A DNA stretch of 64,000 bases from Clostridium bowmanii (lineage in GTDB: Bacteria > Bacillota > Clostridia > Clostridiales > Clostridiaceae). The notes under the pieces are model-generated. The model searched no databases. It saw only the letters and a program-made list of their open reading frames with translations, and had not been told where the DNA came from. The stretch lies in contig NZ_JAHLDL010000004.1 in the NCBI RefSeq assembly GCF_018861315.1, forward strand, positions 147,091-211,090. Reading direction: 5' to 3'. Position 1 is the stretch's first letter. Every line of letters begins with the position of its first letter. A program made the translations under genes and the position numbers. Positions 63,172 to 64,000 of the stretch are shown here, piece by piece.

Positions 63172-64000
63172 ATGGGAAAAATAATGTTGGAAGTAAACAA
63201 ACTAAATACGAAATATGTAACTAGGCAGCGAGAAGGAGTTTATGCTGTTAACGATGTTTCCTTAAAAATAGAAGAAGGAAAATCTCTTGGAATAGCTGGT
63301 GAATCCGGATGTGGAAAGTCTACACTAGCGCTTAGCATGATGGGATACTATTTTGCACCGCTTCATTACATAGGCGGTGATTCATCATAGATGGTAAAAA
63401 TATTTCCGGCATGAAGCCAGATGATGTACGTAAACATATTCTTGGGAGTGAAATTTCTTATATACCGCAGGCAGCTATGAATGCATTAAATCCTACCCAG
63501 AAGATAATAAGTTTAATAGAAGATGTTATTCATGCACATAACCCGAAAGCAAGGATAAAGGACATTCACGATCTTGCAAGAGAAAGATTCGAACTATTAG
63601 GACTTCCTCCTGAAGTACTTCAAAAGCATGCGGTGGAATTGTCAGGTGGTATGAAACAACGTACAGTTATTGCAATTTCAACTATCTTATCGCCAAAAGT
63701 GCTCATTGCAGATGAACCATCATCAGCGCTTGATGTTACTTCTCAGAAGATGGTTATAAAAATGCTGAGAAACCTTATGGAAAAAGGGCTAATAAAATCA
63801 ATGGTTTTTATTACCCATGAACTTCCTCTCCTTTATAATGTAACCAATGATATTATGGTTATGTATGCAGGACAGATAGTAGAAAAAGGAACTGCCAAGG
63901 AAATGGTATTTGATTCTATGCATCCTTACTCAAAGGGGCTCATGGGATCAATCTTAGTTCCTGAAGCCGGCATTCGAGATAAAAAGCTTTCTGTTATTCC
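63172..64000 (+). pseudogene. ABC transporter ATPase (OppD type), frameshifted and running off the window
   Basis: The first 70 residues contain Walker [16 protein letters not shown] and end YIGGDSS at a stop (63388). The next frame continues at once with [20 protein letters not shown], then signature LSGGMKQR, Walker [13 protein letters not shown] and the switch FITHEL, open to the window end. One missing base near 63380 explains the break. It should be the energiser of the two permeases before it. Confidence 0.8.

Overview
The window reads as a chromosomal stretch of an AT-rich, strictly anaerobic member of the Bacillota, most likely Clostridium or a close relative. The support is purine-rich GGAGG-type ribosome sites, frequent TTG and GTG starts, a complete set of [NiFe]-hydrogenase maturation genes beside an [FeFe] hydrogenase, a flavodiiron protein, rubredoxin, an Rrf2 regulator and a CodY-like site. 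The species was not determined.

Bases 1-14,600 are an accessory, partly decayed region. It carries an IscB RNA-guided nuclease gene with a HEARO/omega-RNA-like leader (about 4151-5642), a GIY-YIG protein and an HNH nuclease (7157-9033), and a two-gene Pycsar anti-phage operon made of a nucleotide cyclase and a membrane effector (9307-11320). Around these lie relics: a tyrosine-recombinase tail, a cut KilA-N gene, a tRNA 3' fragment, tRNA/tmRNA-like CCA tails, a broken hybrid-cluster-protein gene and a hydrolase fragment. Bases 14,600-22,400 hold housekeeping-type membrane proteins, a metallophosphoesterase, and a PadR-controlled unit (esterase, PadR, ABC exporter) behind a promoter with two identical palindromes.

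Bases 22,800-35,200 are the hydrogen-metabolism core: a formate/nitrite channel, hypF-A-B-C-D-E, a [NiFe] hydrogenase small and large subunit, a second hypB that has lost metal ligands, a maturation protease, and a separately promoted monomeric [FeFe] hydrogenase. Bases 35,200-43,300 mix a DMT exporter, small membrane proteins, a cupin, peptide deformylase, a 3D-domain wall protein, an LUD protein and radA. Bases 43,300-48,000 carry an iminopeptidase and a small catabolic-looking locus: a winged-helix regulator with an apparently inactive PfkB kinase domain, divergent from a PfkB kinase, a TrpF-like barrel enzyme and a YczE-type membrane protein. An OPT peptide transporter with an overlapping PqqD-like gene follows.

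Bases 51,400-53,400 are again full of broken genes (chemoreceptor, macro-domain protein, vWA protein). From 53,400 an Rrf2 regulator, an unusual acyl-CoA dehydrogenase-EtfA-rubredoxin fusion and a flavodiiron protein look like one oxygen/NO-handling module, linked by near-identical palindromes. The window ends in a glycan-use locus (GH3 glucosidase, an Opp-type ABC transporter) that is visibly decaying: a deletion fused a GH2 start to a solute-binding-protein tail, one permease has an early stop, and the ATPase is frameshifted.

All calls come from reading motifs by eye. No alignment, covariance or structure search was run.
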